A program made the position numbers and the translations under genes. From positions 496,001-560,000 of the forward strand of contig NZ_PEGF01000002.1 in NCBI RefSeq assembly GCF_002742635.1: a DNA stretch of 64,000 nucleotides. Direction: 5' to 3'. Of this stretch, positions 36,255-45,794 are shown piece by piece (the first letter of the stretch is position 1; each line of letters starts with the position of its first letter). The stretch is from Caulobacter sp. X. Lineage in GTDB: Bacteria; Pseudomonadota; Alphaproteobacteria; Caulobacterales; Caulobacteraceae. Below the pieces are notes generated by a model. It was not told where the DNA came from. It was given only the letters and a program-made list of their open reading frames with translations, and ran no database searches.

Positions 36255-37076
36255 ATGCGTTTCGCCTTTTTCGGCGATGTCGTCGGCAAGTCGGGCCGGG
36301 ACGGCCTGGCCGACCATCTGCCCGACCTTCGCCGCCGTCTCGGCCTGGAGTTCGTCATCATCAACGCCGAGAACGCGGCCGCGGGTTTCGGCATCACCGA
36401 GAACACCGCGCGCGAGCTGTTCGAGGCCGGCGCCGACTGCCTGACCCTGGGCAACCACAGCTGGGACCAGCGCGAGGCCCTGACCTATATCGTGCGCGAG
36501 CCGCGCCTGATCCGTCCCGCCAACTATCCGATCCTGTCGGACGCGCCGGGCCGGGGCAGCCACCTCTTCCAGACGGACTCGGGCAAGACGATCTTCGTCG
36601 TCAACCTGCTGGGCCGGGTGCACATGGACGCCATGGACGATCCGTTCGCCGCCGCCGACCGCGAGCTGGACAAGGCGCCGCTGGGCCAGGTGGCCGACGC
36701 GGTGATCGTCGACATGCACTGCGAGGCGACGTCCGAGAAGATGGCCATGGGCCACTATTGCGACGGCCGCGCCTCTCTGGTGGTGGGCACCCACACCCAC
36801 GTGCCGACAGCCGACTGCCAGGTCCTGCCGGGCGGCACCGCCTACCAGACCGACGCGGGCGCCTGCGCCGACTATGACAGCGTGATCGGCAACCAGAAGG
36901 AAGAGCCGCTGCGGCGGTTCACCACTAAGATCAGCGGCGGCCGCTACCAGCCGGCCAGCGGCCCGGCCACGGTCTGCGGCGTCTTCGTCGAGACGGACGA
37001 CCGCACCGGCCTGGCGACGCGGGTGGAGCCGATCCGGGTGGGCGGGCGGCTGAGCCCTCACATTCCGGCGGTTTGA
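36255..37076 (+). CDS. YmdB family metallophosphoesterase
   Basis: Predicted binuclear metal phosphodiesterase, 273 residues. Metal ligands are visible in FFGDVVGK, NAENAAAGFG, LGNHSWDQ, VDMHCEATSEK and VVGTHTHVPTAD, in family order. YmdB of Bacillus hydrolyses 2',3'-cAMP and affects gene expression. The ATG at 36255 is at the usual family start; a start four codons earlier is possible. It sits behind fau in a likely two-gene unit. Confidence 0.9.
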   Translation: MRFAFFGDVVGKSGRDGLADHLPDLRRRLGLEFVIINAENAAAGFGITENTARELFEAGADCLTLGNHSWDQREALTYIVREPRLIRPANYPILSDAPGRGSHLFQTDSGKTIFVVNLLGRVHMDAMDDPFAAADRELDKAPLGQVADAVIVDMHCEATSEKMAMGHYCDGRASLVVGTHTHVPTADCQVLPGGTAYQTDAGACADYDSVIGNQKEEPLRRFTTKISGGRYQPASGPATVCGVFVETDDRTGLATRVEPIRVGGRLSPHIPAV

Positions 37077-37145
37077 TCCGAGGCTCAGCTTGCGGCTGTC
37101 ACGATAGCGGTCTCAGATGCGGCTCCCCCTCTACAGGAGCTCCCC

Positions 37146-37559
37146 ATGACCGACGCCATCTACACCGCCCACGCCCACGCCGTCGGTGGCCGCAATGGAA
37201 CGGCCAAGTCCGATGACGGCCATCTGGACGTCAAGCTGGCCTATCCGAAGTCGATGGGCGGCGACGGCAATGGCACGAACCCCGAGCAGTTGTTCGCCGC
37301 CGGCTACAGCGCCTGTTTCCTAGGCGCCCTGGGTCTTGTCGCTCGCAACCAGGGCGTCAAGCTGGGCGAGCACAGCCTGGACGCCGAGGTCGACCTGATC
37401 AAGGACGAGACCAGCTTCCACGTCGGCGTGCGCCTGAAGCTGAGCGCGCCCGAACTGGACCGTGAAACGGCCGAGAAGCTGCTGCGCGCCGCCCACGAGG
37501 TCTGCCCCTACTCGAAGGCCACGCGCGGCAACGTCCAAGTCGATCTGGAAGTCGCCTAA
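37146..37559 (+). CDS. ohr: Organic hydroperoxide resistance protein, Ohr/OsmC family
   Basis: Thiol peroxidase that reduces organic peroxides. 137 residues with the two redox cysteines at C57 (GYSACFLGAL) and C120 (HEVCPYSKATRGN) and the family motif LFAAGYSACF, the Ohr subgroup pattern. Ribosome site AGGAGCTC precedes the ATG. No OhrR regulator gene is adjacent. It overlaps the glutathione transferase gene tail to tail by 4 bases. Confidence 0.92.
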   Translation: MTDAIYTAHAHAVGGRNGTAKSDDGHLDVKLAYPKSMGGDGNGTNPEQLFAAGYSACFLGALGLVARNQGVKLGEHSLDAEVDLIKDETSFHVGVRLKLSAPELDRETAEKLLRAAHEVCPYSKATRGNVQVDLEVA

Positions 37560-38206
37560 GCTTCGGGAAAGTAGTGGAAGAACGGCTCGGCCTCGGACAG
37601 CACGCGCTGGACCGCGGGCCGGGCCTTCAGCCGCTCCAGATAGGCCAGGCATAGCGGCCAGCGCTCGGCCAGAGCCTGGACCTTGTTCGCGTAGAACAGC
37701 GCCGGCATGGCCGCGCAGTCGGCGAGGCCGAAGTCGTCGCATATCCACGTCCGGCCGTCGGCCAGCGCGCTCTCTAGGTGGTCGCAGGCCGTGGACATCT
37801 GAGCGTAGGCCTCGTCGACTCCGAAGCCGTCCTTGGCCTCCTTGGGACGCAGTCGATCGGCGACGATCCGCTGCATCGGATGGTGGACATAGTGGTCGAA
37901 GAAGCGGTCCCAGAAGCGCATGCGCCAGGCCTCGTCCGGATCGATCGGCGTGAACCGAACGGGGCCGGGATAGTGAAGGTCCAGGTAGTCGAGGATGACG
38001 CTGGTCTCGTTGACGGTCTCGCCCCGCGCCTCGTCACGCAGCGCGGGCATCTTGCCCATCGGCGACAGCTTGCGAAACGCCTCGCGCTTGGCGGGGTCGC
38101 CCAGGTCAACCATCGCGTTCTCGAAGGGCGTGTCGTTCTCGTAGAGGCCGATCAGCGCCTTCCAGCAGAAGGAGGACAGCGGGTGGGCGTGCAGCGTCAG
38201 GCTCAT
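37556..38206 (-). CDS. Glutathione S-transferase family protein
   Basis: 216-residue cytosolic GST: N-terminal thioredoxin-like domain (LTLHAHPLSSFCWKALIGLYEN, then KLSPMGKMPALRD and the glutathione-binding ETSVILDYLD), C-terminal helical domain (LADCAAMPALFYANKV). The start at 38206 matches the thioredoxin fold start. Substrate unknown; position next to ohr fits a detoxification role but they are not co-transcribed. Confidence 0.9.
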   Translation of the reverse strand: MSLTLHAHPLSSFCWKALIGLYENDTPFENAMVDLGDPAKREAFRKLSPMGKMPALRDEARGETVNETSVILDYLDLHYPGPVRFTPIDPDEAWRMRFWDRFFDHYVHHPMQRIVADRLRPKEAKDGFGVDEAYAQMSTACDHLESALADGRTWICDDFGLADCAAMPALFYANKVQALAERWPLCLAYLERLKARPAVQRVLSEAEPFFHYFPEA

Positions 38207-38353
38207 GGCGGTCGCTCCTCTACACTTAAGTGATTGCCTAACTATATCGGCGCGCATCGGGAGGCAAGCCCGGCGGTGGGGGTGACAAAACCCGCTCCCG
38301 GGCGTTAGAAGCGCGCCCACACTCCATTTTCAGACCAGAGACAGAGCCTCCGA

Positions 38354-39109
38354 ATGGCCGGCCACTCGAAATTCAAGAACATCATGCACCGCAAGGGTCG
38401 CGCCGACGCCGCGCGGTCCAAGCTGTTCTCCAAGCTGTCGCGGGAAATCACCGTCGCGGCCAAGTCGGGTCTGCCCGATCCGGCCATGAACCCGCGCCTG
38501 CGCCTGGCCGTGAACAACGCCAAGGCCGAGAGCCTGCCCAAGGACGTCATCGATCGCGCGATCAAGAAGTCGCAGATGGGCGACGCGGCCGACTACACCG
38601 AAATCCGCTACGAGGGCGTGGCCGCCGGCGGCGTCGGGATCATCGTCGAGGTGATGACCGACAACAAGAACCGCGCCGCCGCCAACGTCCGCTCCTACTT
38701 CACCAAGATGGGCGGCAACATGGGCGCCACCGGCTCGGTGACCTTCAACTTCGACCGCGTCGGCCAGATCAGCTATCCGGCCAAGACCGCCTCGGAAGAC
38801 GAGATGATGGAAGCCGCCATCGAGGCCGGCGCCGACGACGTCATCTCGGACATGGAAGAGGAAGGCGAAGGCCACACGATCTACACCGCCTTCGAGGACC
38901 TGAACGAAGTGGCCGCGGCCCTGGAAGCCAAGTTCGGCGCGGCGGCCAACACCAAGATCGCCTGGCGTCCGAAGATGCAGGTGCCGGTCACCGGCGACAG
39001 CGTCGCCACCCTGATGAAGCTGCTCGACATGCTGGACGAGGACGACGACGTCCAGGCCGTCTACTCGAACGAAGACATCAGCGAGGAAGACCTGGCCAAG
39101 CTGGGGTGA
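38354..39109 (+). CDS. yebC: YebC/PmpR family protein
   Basis: 251-residue cytoplasmic protein, starting [32 protein letters not shown], the family hallmark, with [26 protein letters not shown] and the acidic [13 protein letters not shown] stretch. YebC proteins were described as transcription regulators, and recent work also shows a role in ribosome translation of proline stretches. Often near ruvC; here ruvC is about 3 kb downstream after several insertions. A terminator and repeat follow. Confidence 0.95.
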   Translation: MAGHSKFKNIMHRKGRADAARSKLFSKLSREITVAAKSGLPDPAMNPRLRLAVNNAKAESLPKDVIDRAIKKSQMGDAADYTEIRYEGVAAGGVGIIVEVMTDNKNRAAANVRSYFTKMGGNMGATGSVTFNFDRVGQISYPAKTASEDEMMEAAIEAGADDVISDMEEEGEGHTIYTAFEDLNEVAAALEAKFGAAANTKIAWRPKMQVPVTGDSVATLMKLLDMLDEDDDVQAVYSNEDISEEDLAKLG

Positions 39110-39117
39110 GGTCTCGC

Positions 39118-39300
39118 TTCTCCCCTTGCGGGAGAAGAGCCTGCCCCGGGCTCGACCCGGGGTGTCGCCAACGGCGACGGATGAGGGGTTGAATATCCTG
39201 AACGCCGCGACTGGCTCGACCGCCGTCGCGGCGTTTTCCGTTCCAGCGACCCCTCACCCGGCCCTTCGGGGCCCCCTCTCCCGCAAGGGGGAGAGGGATC
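39118..39300. repeat. Intergenic inverted repeat, family A
   Basis: Left arm begins CTTCTCCCCTTGCGGGAGAAG and ends with GGATGAGGGGTT; right arm begins GACCCCTCACCC and ends with CTCCCGCAAGGGGGAGAGGG. A separate perfect-stem terminator lies in the middle (39201-39239). This is the longest copy in the window, between the tandem yebC and MgtC-like genes. Confidence 0.88.
39201..39239 (+). terminator. Intrinsic terminator after yebC
   Basis: Perfect 11-bp stem AACGCCGCGAC (39201-39211) / GTCGCGGCGTT (39225-39235) followed by TTCC, inside the spacer of an inverted repeat. Likely ends the yebC message. Confidence 0.8.
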
Positions 39301-39329
39301 ACGAAACGCCATGAGCCGTTACAGCCCTC

Positions 39330-40022
39330 ATGGCCTGGCTGTCCCCCGCAGACTTCCTGCCCATCCTCGGCGCGCTGGTCGCCGGCGGCGTCATTGGGTT
39401 CGAGCGTGAGTACCGCGCCCGGCCGGCGGGCCTGCGCACCCACATTCTGGTCAGCCTCGCCTCGGCCCTGCTGATGTTGGCCGCCGTCCATCAGGTGCGG
39501 TGGATGAGCGACACCCCGTCCGACGTCCTGCGCATCGACCCTGTCCGCATGGCCCACGGCGTGCTGACCGGCGTCGGCTTCCTGTGCGGCGGGGTGATCT
39601 TCCAGCAGGGCGTGTCGGTGCATGGCCTCACCACCGCCGCCTCCCTGTGGATAACTTCGGCGATCGGGACTCTGTTCGGCGTAGGCCTCTACGAGCTGGC
39701 GATCCTCGGCACGGTGCTGGCGGTGGCCACCCTGAGCGCCGCGCGATGGCTGGACCACGGCCTGCCGCAGAAGAACTATGCCGAGATCAGCGTCCGCTCG
39801 CGCCGCGAGACGCCGCTGGACGAAGAGGAGCTGCGCAGCCTGATGGCCGAGTACGACCTCAAGGGCCAGAAGCTGAATCACAGGCTGCGCGACGGCGGCG
39901 CGGTGTTCGAGCTGGCCGGCGCCTTCTCCGGCAAGGGCGCGCTGCGCCTGCGCGAGGTGGCTCATCGCCTGCGGTCCGATCCGCGCGTCGTCGAGTTCGA
40001 CATCCTGCCGCGCAAGGATTGA
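39330..40022 (+). CDS. MgtC/SapB family membrane protein
   Basis: 230-residue protein with four N-terminal hydrophobic helices (about 8-130) and a soluble C-terminal domain. The MgtC signature GGVIGFEREYRARPAGLRTHILVSLASALLML and VLTGVGFLCGGVIFQQG are clear. Family members relate to magnesium-limited growth or to ATP synthase control. The exact role here is unknown. Followed 22-49 bp later by the nucleoside hydrolase. Confidence 0.9.
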   Translation: MAWLSPADFLPILGALVAGGVIGFEREYRARPAGLRTHILVSLASALLMLAAVHQVRWMSDTPSDVLRIDPVRMAHGVLTGVGFLCGGVIFQQGVSVHGLTTAASLWITSAIGTLFGVGLYELAILGTVLAVATLSAARWLDHGLPQKNYAEISVRSRRETPLDEEELRSLMAEYDLKGQKLNHRLRDGGAVFELAGAFSGKGALRLREVAHRLRSDPRVVEFDILPRKD

Positions 40023-40071
40023 GCCGCCGCGTCGTCTTCTCCCCGTGATCCTGCCCGGCTACAGTGGCGGG

Positions 40072-41004
40072 ATGGTCCTGCGGGTACACATCGACACCGA
40101 TTGCGGCGTGGACGACGCGCTGGCGCTGGCGCTGCTGGCGCGCGCCCGTCAGGCGGTCGAGGTGGTCTCGGTCTCGGCGGTGTTCGGCAACACCTATGTC
40201 GACCAGGCGGCCGCCAATGCGCGCGGCGTGCTGCGCCTCGCCGGTTGCGGGGCCGAGGTCTATATCGGCGCCGGCTCGGGCCTGGCCAAGCGGCGGGTCG
40301 AGCGGATGCGGCCGGCCCATGGCGTGGACGGCCTGAACGGGGCCGGCTTCTCGCAACGCTGGAAGCTGCCGGAGCTGGAGCGCGGCCATTCGGCGAACTT
40401 CCTGGCCTTCGCCGCCCGTCGAAAGGTCGCGGGCCTGTTCCTCGGGCCGCTGACCAACCTCGCCAAGGGCCTGCTGGAGGATCCCGCCGCCTTTCGCGAC
40501 TGGCGGCCGACGGTCATGGCCGGCGCCTTCGAGGTCGAGGGCAAGGCGGCGGGCGGCGCCGACTTCAACAGCTGGAGCGATCCGGAAGCCCTGCAGCGCA
40601 CCCTGGAGTCCGGCGTCATGCCGCGGCTGATGCCTTTGGACGCTAGCCATCAGGTCGAGGTGACCGCCGCTGACCTGGCGCGCGGCGCCGACTGCTGCGG
40701 CTCGCCGTTGTCGGCGCGGCTGACCAAGGCGGCTGGGCCTTACATCGCCTTCCACAAGGGCGTCTGGGGCGGCGAGGGCTGTCGGCCGCACGACGCCGTG
40801 GCCGCCGCCAGCCTGATCGCGCCGGAGTTTTTCACGTTCGAGCCGGCGCGGGTTCGCGTGGCGGTCGACGGGGCGCGCCTGGGTCGCGTCGAACGCATCG
40901 ACGGCGCGCCGAACGCCGAGGTCTGCGTGGGGCTCGACGTCGAGGCCGTGACGCGATTGATCGTCAGCGGCCTATTTGGCGCGAAGGCGGTCGAGGCGGC
41001 CTAA
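40072..41004 (+). CDS. Nucleoside hydrolase family protein
   Basis: Predicted inosine/uridine-type nucleoside hydrolase, splitting ribonucleosides to base and ribose. 310 residues from the ATG at 40072; the calcium-binding IDTDCGVDDALAL (D8, D10, D14, D15) and late HDAVAAASL (catalytic/metal region) are seen. An in-frame GTG at 40045 is an alternative start but the family begins just before the DTD motif. Overlaps the GFA-family gene by 4 bases at the 3' end. Confidence 0.88.
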   Translation: MVLRVHIDTDCGVDDALALALLARARQAVEVVSVSAVFGNTYVDQAAANARGVLRLAGCGAEVYIGAGSGLAKRRVERMRPAHGVDGLNGAGFSQRWKLPELERGHSANFLAFAARRKVAGLFLGPLTNLAKGLLEDPAAFRDWRPTVMAGAFEVEGKAAGGADFNSWSDPEALQRTLESGVMPRLMPLDASHQVEVTAADLARGADCCGSPLSARLTKAAGPYIAFHKGVWGGEGCRPHDAVAAASLIAPEFFTFEPARVRVAVDGARLGRVERIDGAPNAEVCVGLDVEAVTRLIVSGLFGAKAVEAA

Positions 41005-41405
41005 GCTGGCGGGTTTTGCTCGAACTGCATCGCGCCGTCGTGGGGGCGATGCCAAGGCGGCGCGCTGGCCATCCACATGTCGGCCTGCACCTTGAAGTCG
41101 GCGGCGTCGTCCAAGCCGCCCACCTTGACCGCCACCATGTCGCGGTTCTTGTCCGGCCGCGAGAAGACGTGGACACCGCAGGTTCCGCAGAAATAGCTGC
41201 CGCCGCTGGTTTCGCGCGCCTTGTAAACGCGAGGCTCGCCCCGGATCACGCTCAAGGAGTCGGCGGGAAACACCATCGTCAGGTTTGGCGAGCCGCCAGC
41301 CACGTATTGGCAGTCTCGGCAATGGCAGGCCACGTGGAACATCGGCGCGGCCGAGAGCTCATAACGAATTTCGCCGCAGCGGCAGCCGCCTGTTCGCAAG
41401 GTCAT
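41001..41405 (-). CDS. GFA/CENP-V family zinc protein
   Basis: Small zinc-fold protein of the glutathione-dependent formaldehyde-activating enzyme family, 134 residues. Cysteines in the family positions: C8, C10 (GGCRCG), C27, C29, C32 (ACHCRDC), C73 and C76 (YFCGTCG). The ATG at 41405 lies after a GGAG ribosome site. Many members have no known substrate; a thiol-related or formaldehyde role is possible. Confidence 0.88.
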   Translation of the reverse strand: MTLRTGGCRCGEIRYELSAAPMFHVACHCRDCQYVAGGSPNLTMVFPADSLSVIRGEPRVYKARETSGGSYFCGTCGVHVFSRPDKNRDMVAVKVGGLDDAADFKVQADMWMASAPPWHRPHDGAMQFEQNPPA

Positions 41406-41455
41406 GCTGATCTCCTCGCCGGAGAGTGGCGCGGACCGCAGCGCGTGGGCAAGCC

Positions 41456-41737
41456 CTAGTGCGGCTGGCCCCACTGGGCCGCGCGCTCGCGGACCAGGTC
41501 GCGCATGAACTGGTCCAGATCGGCCAGGCGGCGGTCCATCTCCGTGACTGGCACGCCGTTCCAGATCGCGTGGTCGTAGGCCGAGCGCGCCTCCTGCAAG
41601 CTGTCGCCCGCGCGATATCGCTCGACGATGTGCAGGGTCTCCAACAGCTTGGTGGGGCGGTCGACCTTTTCGTGCTTCATCGACCAGTAGCTGACCATGT
41701 ACTCGGCCAGGATTCCTTCGTCCGACGTGCTGACCAT
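41456..41737 (-). CDS. Hypothetical protein
   Basis: Not recognised. 93 residues, soluble, rich in charged residues, with helical stretches (KLLETLHIVERYRAGDSLQEAR and MDRRLADLDQFMRDLVRERA). No signal peptide or cysteine. It is in tandem with the GFA-family gene (50 bp) and possibly co-transcribed with it. Coding support comes from typical codon usage and a complete short frame. Confidence 0.55.
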   Translation of the reverse strand: MVSTSDEGILAEYMVSYWSMKHEKVDRPTKLLETLHIVERYRAGDSLQEARSAYDHAIWNGVPVTEMDRRLADLDQFMRDLVRERAAQWGQPH

Positions 41738-41799
41738 CGGCGTCTCCCTAACGACTGCCCGCTAGATAGGGAGCGCCGCCGGGCTCGCCAGGGTTTGGA

Positions 41800-42099
41800 T
41801 CAAATTCCGCCGCCGGCTTTCCATTCGTCTTCGAACATCGCCGCGGTGATCGGCGTCAGGGTCAGGCGCTCCCCCTCGTGCTCGGCGACGTGACCCTCCA
41901 GCAGGTTGGCGGCCATGTCGCGGAACGCGCCCTCGACCAGGCTGCCGCCGAACTCGGCCTCGGCGCAGGCGCGGCGGCCGTCGGCGAAGACGTCGATCAG
42001 GCGCGGCACGCCGCCTCGGCCATCCACCTCGTAGAAGATGGCGACCGGGTCGTCGCTCGGCGGATGGATCCAGTCGCAGCGGAAGTGGGAGACGATCAT
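41800..42099 (-). CDS. DUF6881-like small protein
   Basis: 99-residue acidic protein. The pattern FRCDWIHPPSDDPVAIFYEVDGRGGVPRLIDVFADGR followed by a C-terminal FEDEW resembles the DUF6881 domain, a small fold of unknown function often found in isolated genes and toxin-immunity settings. No toxin partner is visible here. It diverges from ruvC with a 113-bp spacer. Confidence 0.6.
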   Translation of the reverse strand: MIVSHFRCDWIHPPSDDPVAIFYEVDGRGGVPRLIDVFADGRRACAEAEFGGSLVEGAFRDMAANLLEGHVAEHEGERLTLTPITAAMFEDEWKAGGGI

Positions 42100-42212
42100 G
42101 GGGGCGTTTTCGACCCGCCCGCCTCCCGGCGCAAGAGCGCGCGGCGTTTACGACTCGTTAGCGAAGTCGGGGCTTTTCCTCGGGGGCGGAAGCGAGGAAA
42201 GTGCGAGAACAC

Positions 42213-42722
42213 ATGATGAACGCGAATCGCACGCCCATCCGCATCCTCGGCCTCGATCCGGGCCTTCGCCGCACCGGCTGGGGCGTGCTGACCATCGACG
42301 GCGCGCGCATGAGCCACGTCGCCCACGGGGTCATCGTCCCTGACGAGAAGGCCGACTTCGCCCAGCGCCTGCTGCATCTGTTCGAAGGCATCTGCGCCGT
42401 GATCGAGCAGCACCGCCCCGACGAGGCCGCCGTCGAGGAGGTGTTCCTCAACACCAACGCCCAATCGACGCTGAAGCTGGGCCACGCCCGGGCCGCCGCT
42501 CTGATCGCGCCGGCCCGCGCCGGCCTGCCGGTCGCGGAATACTCCACGCGCCTGGTCAAGAAGGCTGTGGTCGGCACCGGCGCGGCCGACAAGGCCCAGA
42601 TCGGCTTCATGATCGCCCGCCTGCTGCCGACGGCGGGCAAGACCACGGCCGACTGCGCCGACGCCCTGGCCGTCGCCATCACCCACGCCAACCTGCGCGC
42701 CGCCCACCGGAGGGTCGCATGA
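42213..42722 (+). CDS. ruvC: Holliday junction endonuclease RuvC
   Basis: Resolves Holliday junctions as a dimer. 169 residues from the ATG at 42213; the acidic catalytic residues are seen in ILGLD15PG, VEEVFLN and [10 protein letters not shown], the RNase H-like set. Other possible starts are 42201 (GTG, too close to its ribosome site) and 42216. First gene of ruvCAB; its stop overlaps ruvA by 4 bases. Confidence 0.95.
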   Translation: MMNANRTPIRILGLDPGLRRTGWGVLTIDGARMSHVAHGVIVPDEKADFAQRLLHLFEGICAVIEQHRPDEAAVEEVFLNTNAQSTLKLGHARAAALIAPARAGLPVAEYSTRLVKKAVVGTGAADKAQIGFMIARLLPTAGKTTADCADALAVAITHANLRAAHRRVA

Positions 42723-43339
42723 TCGGTCGTCTCAGAGGCGCCGTCGCCGAGGTCGGCGAGGAAGAGGCCCTGATCGACGTCATGGGCGTCGGATACGTCG
42801 TCCGCTGCGGTCACCGCACGCTGCAGCGCCTGCCGGCCCTGGGCGAGGAGACCCTGCTGCACATCGAGAGCCAGTGGAGCGAGAGCGCCGGGCTTCGGCT
42901 TTACGGTTTCCTGACCCGCGAGGACCGCCGCGCCTTCGTGCTGCTGCAGGCGATCCAGGGCGTGGGGCCCAAGGCCGCCATGGCGGTGCTGGACGTCCTG
43001 TCGCCGGCTGAATTGGCCTCGGCCGTCGCCCGCGAGGACAAGGCCGCCGTCGGCCGCGCCAACGGCGTGGGGCCCAAGCTCGCTTTGCGCATCGTCACCG
43101 AGCTGAAGGACAAGCCGATCACCGACGGGCCCGTGCTGATGACAGCGCCCGCCGCCGGCGCCGCGGCCTCGGCCCCAGCCAAGCCCGCCCCGACCGGCGA
43201 CGCCGTCGCCGCCCTGATGGGCCTGGGCGTGGCCGAGGTGAACGCCCGCCGCGTCGTCGAGGCGGCCGCCGATCGCCTCGGCGAGGAGGCCACCGTGCAG
43301 GCCCTGATCAAGGCCGGCCTGCAGGAACTCGGCCGATGA
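42719..43339 (+). CDS. ruvA: Holliday junction DNA helicase subunit RuvA
   Basis: Junction-binding tetramer that loads RuvB. 206 residues: N-terminal OB domain ([28 protein letters not shown]), two helix-hairpin-helix motifs ([13 protein letters not shown] and [13 protein letters not shown]), and a C-terminal UBA-like domain ([18 protein letters not shown]) that contacts RuvB, after an alanine/proline linker. Overlaps ruvC and ruvB by 4 bases each, typical of tight coupling. Confidence 0.96.
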   Translation: MIGRLRGAVAEVGEEEALIDVMGVGYVVRCGHRTLQRLPALGEETLLHIESQWSESAGLRLYGFLTREDRRAFVLLQAIQGVGPKAAMAVLDVLSPAELASAVAREDKAAVGRANGVGPKLALRIVTELKDKPITDGPVLMTAPAAGAAASAPAKPAPTGDAVAALMGLGVAEVNARRVVEAAADRLGEEATVQALIKAGLQELGR

Positions 43340-44376
43340 CGAGGGTCATCTCCGGCGAGCCGCAACACGGCGATCTCGCGCCCGCCGACCGCGCCCTGCG
43401 GCCCCAGACCCTGGCCGAGTTCGTCGGCCAGGAGCAGGCCAAGGGCAATCTCCGCGTCTTCATCGAGGCCGCCAAGGGCCGGGGCGAGGCGCTGGACCAT
43501 GTGCTGCTGTTCGGCCCGCCGGGCCTGGGCAAGACCACCCTGGCCCAGATCGTCGCCCGTGAGCTGGGCGTGAACTTCCGCGCCACCTCGGGCCCGGTGC
43601 TGAACAAGCCCGGCGACCTGGCCGCGATCCTGACCAATCTGGAAGCCAACGACGTCTTGTTCATCGACGAGATCCACCGCTTGTCGTCGAACGTCGAGGA
43701 AATCCTCTATCCGGCCATGGAGGACCACGTCCTGGACCTGGTGATCGGCGAGGGACCCTCGGCGCGCTCGATCCGCATCGACCTGGCGCCCTTCACCCTG
43801 GTGGCGGCGACGACGCGGGCGGGCATGCTGGCCACGCCCTTGCGCGACCGCTTCGGCATCCCGATCCGGCTGGAGTTCTACACCCCGGCCGAATTGCGCC
43901 ACGTGCTTCAGCACGCCGCCCGCAAGATGGGCGCCCCGCTGTCCGACGACGGCGCCGACGAAATCGCCAAGCGCGCCCGGGGCACGCCGCGCGTCGCCGG
44001 CCGCCTGCTGCGCCGCGTGCGCGACTTCGCCACCGCCGACGGCGCGACGATCATCGACCGCAAGGCCGCCGGCCTCGCCCTGGCTCGTCTGGAAGTCGAC
44101 GAAAGCGGCCTCGACAGCCTGGACCGTCGCTACCTGCGGGCCATGATCGAGCACTATGGCGGCGGGCCGGTGGGCGTGGAGACCATCGCCTACGCCATCG
44201 CCGAGGCCCGCGACGCGGTCGAGGACGTGATCGAGCCCTATCTGATGCAGCAGGGCTTCATCCAGCGCACGCCGCGCGGCCGCATGGCCTGCGGCAAGGC
44301 CTACCTCCACCTGGGCCTCACCCCGCCCGCCGCCCCGCCGGGCCAGGCGCAGGGAGGCCTTTTCGATGAAGGTTAG
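43336..44376 (+). CDS. ruvB: Holliday junction ATPase RuvB
   Basis: AAA+ hexameric motor for branch migration. 346 residues: Walker [10 protein letters not shown] (60-68), Walker B LFIDEIH (about 107), sensor ATTRAG, arginine-finger region LRDRFGI, and C-terminal winged helix [10 protein letters not shown]. It overlaps ruvA by 4 and the following SEDS-like gene by 11 bases, so that membrane gene is in the same transcript. Confidence 0.97.
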   Translation: MTRVISGEPQHGDLAPADRALRPQTLAEFVGQEQAKGNLRVFIEAAKGRGEALDHVLLFGPPGLGKTTLAQIVARELGVNFRATSGPVLNKPGDLAAILTNLEANDVLFIDEIHRLSSNVEEILYPAMEDHVLDLVIGEGPSARSIRIDLAPFTLVAATTRAGMLATPLRDRFGIPIRLEFYTPAELRHVLQHAARKMGAPLSDDGADEIAKRARGTPRVAGRLLRRVRDFATADGATIIDRKAAGLALARLEVDESGLDSLDRRYLRAMIEHYGGGPVGVETIAYAIAEARDAVEDVIEPYLMQQGFIQRTPRGRMACGKAYLHLGLTPPAAPPGQAQGGLFDEG

Positions 44377-45232
44377 CGACCTGGGCGTTATCCGACTGTT
44401 CACGGCCGTCCTGGCCGCCGCGGGTCTCGCCGTCTCCCTGGCCGCCATCGGCGCGGCCGGCGCACCGCGTAACGCCTTGATCGTCCAGGGGCTCTCCGCC
44501 GTGCTGGCCCTGGGCCTGGCCCTGCTGGTCGGACGGTTCTGGCGGCGAGCGCGCTGGCGGCTTTGGGTGCTGATGGCCGCCTGCGGCCTGGCCCTGGTCC
44601 TGACGCTGATGAATGGCGTCTCGCTGGAGGGGGCCAAGCGGTGGCTGGCGCTGGGGCCGATCCAGCTCCACACGGCGTCTATCGTTCTGCCGTTCGCGGT
44701 CTGGGCCTTCGCCAAGGGCTTCGGCGACCGTCGCGCGGCGCCGATCGCGGCCCTGATCGCCTTCCTTCTCCTCTATCAGCACGACGCGGCCTCTTCGCTG
44801 GCCTTCGCCCTGGCGCTCGCCGCTGGAGCGCTGGTGGAGCGCCCGCGTCAGCTGACGCCTTGGGCGTGCGTCATTGTCGCCGGGCTCCTGGCCTACGCCG
44901 CCTGGGTCGCGCCCGACACCTTGCCCGCCGTGCCCTATGTCGAGGGACTTCTCGCCAATACGATGAAGGCCAACCCGGTGCTGGGCTTCGTGGCGGGCGT
45001 CTTGATGATCGGCCTGCCCGCGCCCTTCCTCGCCGTCGCCCAGGCGCGGCCGGAACGTCGCGCCGAAGCCTTGGCGCTGGCGGCTCTGTGGACCGGCTGG
45101 ATCGCCGGCGCCCTGTTTGGAAACTATCCCGCGCCCGTTCTAGGCTACGGCGCCGCGCCGATCCTGGCCTGGGGCCTGTCCCTGGGGCTGGTGCTCGGCG
45201 ATTCCGCCAACCAGGACCCGCCCGCGTCATGA
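44366..45232 (+). CDS. Short SEDS-like (FtsW/RodA-related) membrane protein, probably not catalytic
   Basis: 288-residue membrane protein of about nine helices. Three segments match the FtsW/RodA (SEDS) pattern in order: [10 protein letters not shown] (89-98, cf. GAxRWxxLG), [12 protein letters not shown] (138-149, cf. QPDxGTAL), and the end [27 protein letters not shown] (cf. G-x-PLPFxSYGGSS). But the PSE after the first segment reads HTAS, and the loop that carries the catalytic aspartate in SEDS glycosyltransferases is not seen; the protein is about 90 residues short. It overlaps ruvB by 11 and ybgC by 4 bases. Role unknown. Confidence 0.65.
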   Translation: MKVSDLGVIRLFTAVLAAAGLAVSLAAIGAAGAPRNALIVQGLSAVLALGLALLVGRFWRRARWRLWVLMAACGLALVLTLMNGVSLEGAKRWLALGPIQLHTASIVLPFAVWAFAKGFGDRRAAPIAALIAFLLLYQHDAASSLAFALALAAGALVERPRQLTPWACVIVAGLLAYAAWVAPDTLPAVPYVEGLLANTMKANPVLGFVAGVLMIGLPAPFLAVAQARPERRAEALALAALWTGWIAGALFGNYPAPVLGYGAAPILAWGLSLGLVLGDSANQDPPAS

Positions 45233-45675
45233 TTGAACCCACCGCCGGCGTCTTCGAGGGCCGCGAGCATCAGTTGCCCGTGCGCATCTACTATGAAGAC
45301 ACCGACTTCACCGGCATCGTCTACCACGCCAACTACCTGCGCTATCTGGAGCGCGGTCGCAGCGACTTCTTCCGGATGGTCGGCATCTCGCACAGCGAGC
45401 TCGCCCAGCAGGACACGGGCTTCGCCGTGATCCGCATGGAGCTGGACTTCAAGCGCGCGGCCAAGATCGACGACGCCCTGGTGGTGCGCACCCTGTATGA
45501 GCGGGTCGAGGGCGTCCGGCTTCACGTCAGCCAGCGGATCACGCGCGGCGAGGAGACGATCCTGGAGGCCAAGGCGGTCGCCGTCTGCATCAGTCTTTCG
45601 GGCCGTCCGCGCCGCCCGACGGCGGAGATGACGGCCAAGCTGGCGCCCTGGCTGGCGCCGCCGAACGAGGCTTGA
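45229..45675 (+). CDS. ybgC: YbgC family acyl-CoA thioesterase of the Tol-Pal cluster
   Basis: Hot-dog fold thioesterase, 148 residues, with the active-site block IYYEDTDFTGIVYHANYLRYLERGR (D26 region). YbgC hydrolyses short-chain or phospholipid-related acyl thioesters and is regularly the first gene of tol-pal operons, as here. The ATG overlaps the stop of the SEDS-like gene (ATGA). It is followed 119 bp later by tolQ. Confidence 0.94.
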   Translation: MIEPTAGVFEGREHQLPVRIYYEDTDFTGIVYHANYLRYLERGRSDFFRMVGISHSELAQQDTGFAVIRMELDFKRAAKIDDALVVRTLYERVEGVRLHVSQRITRGEETILEAKAVAVCISLSGRPRRPTAEMTAKLAPWLAPPNEA

Positions 45676-45794
45676 GGCGGCGTCCCCATTTTTTCGGATC
45701 GATCGACCCTCGTCATAGTTTCACCCAAGCGCCGCTTCATGCCATACGGCGCACACCTGTCCTGATCAGACGCCCCAACGGAGCCCTATCCCGC

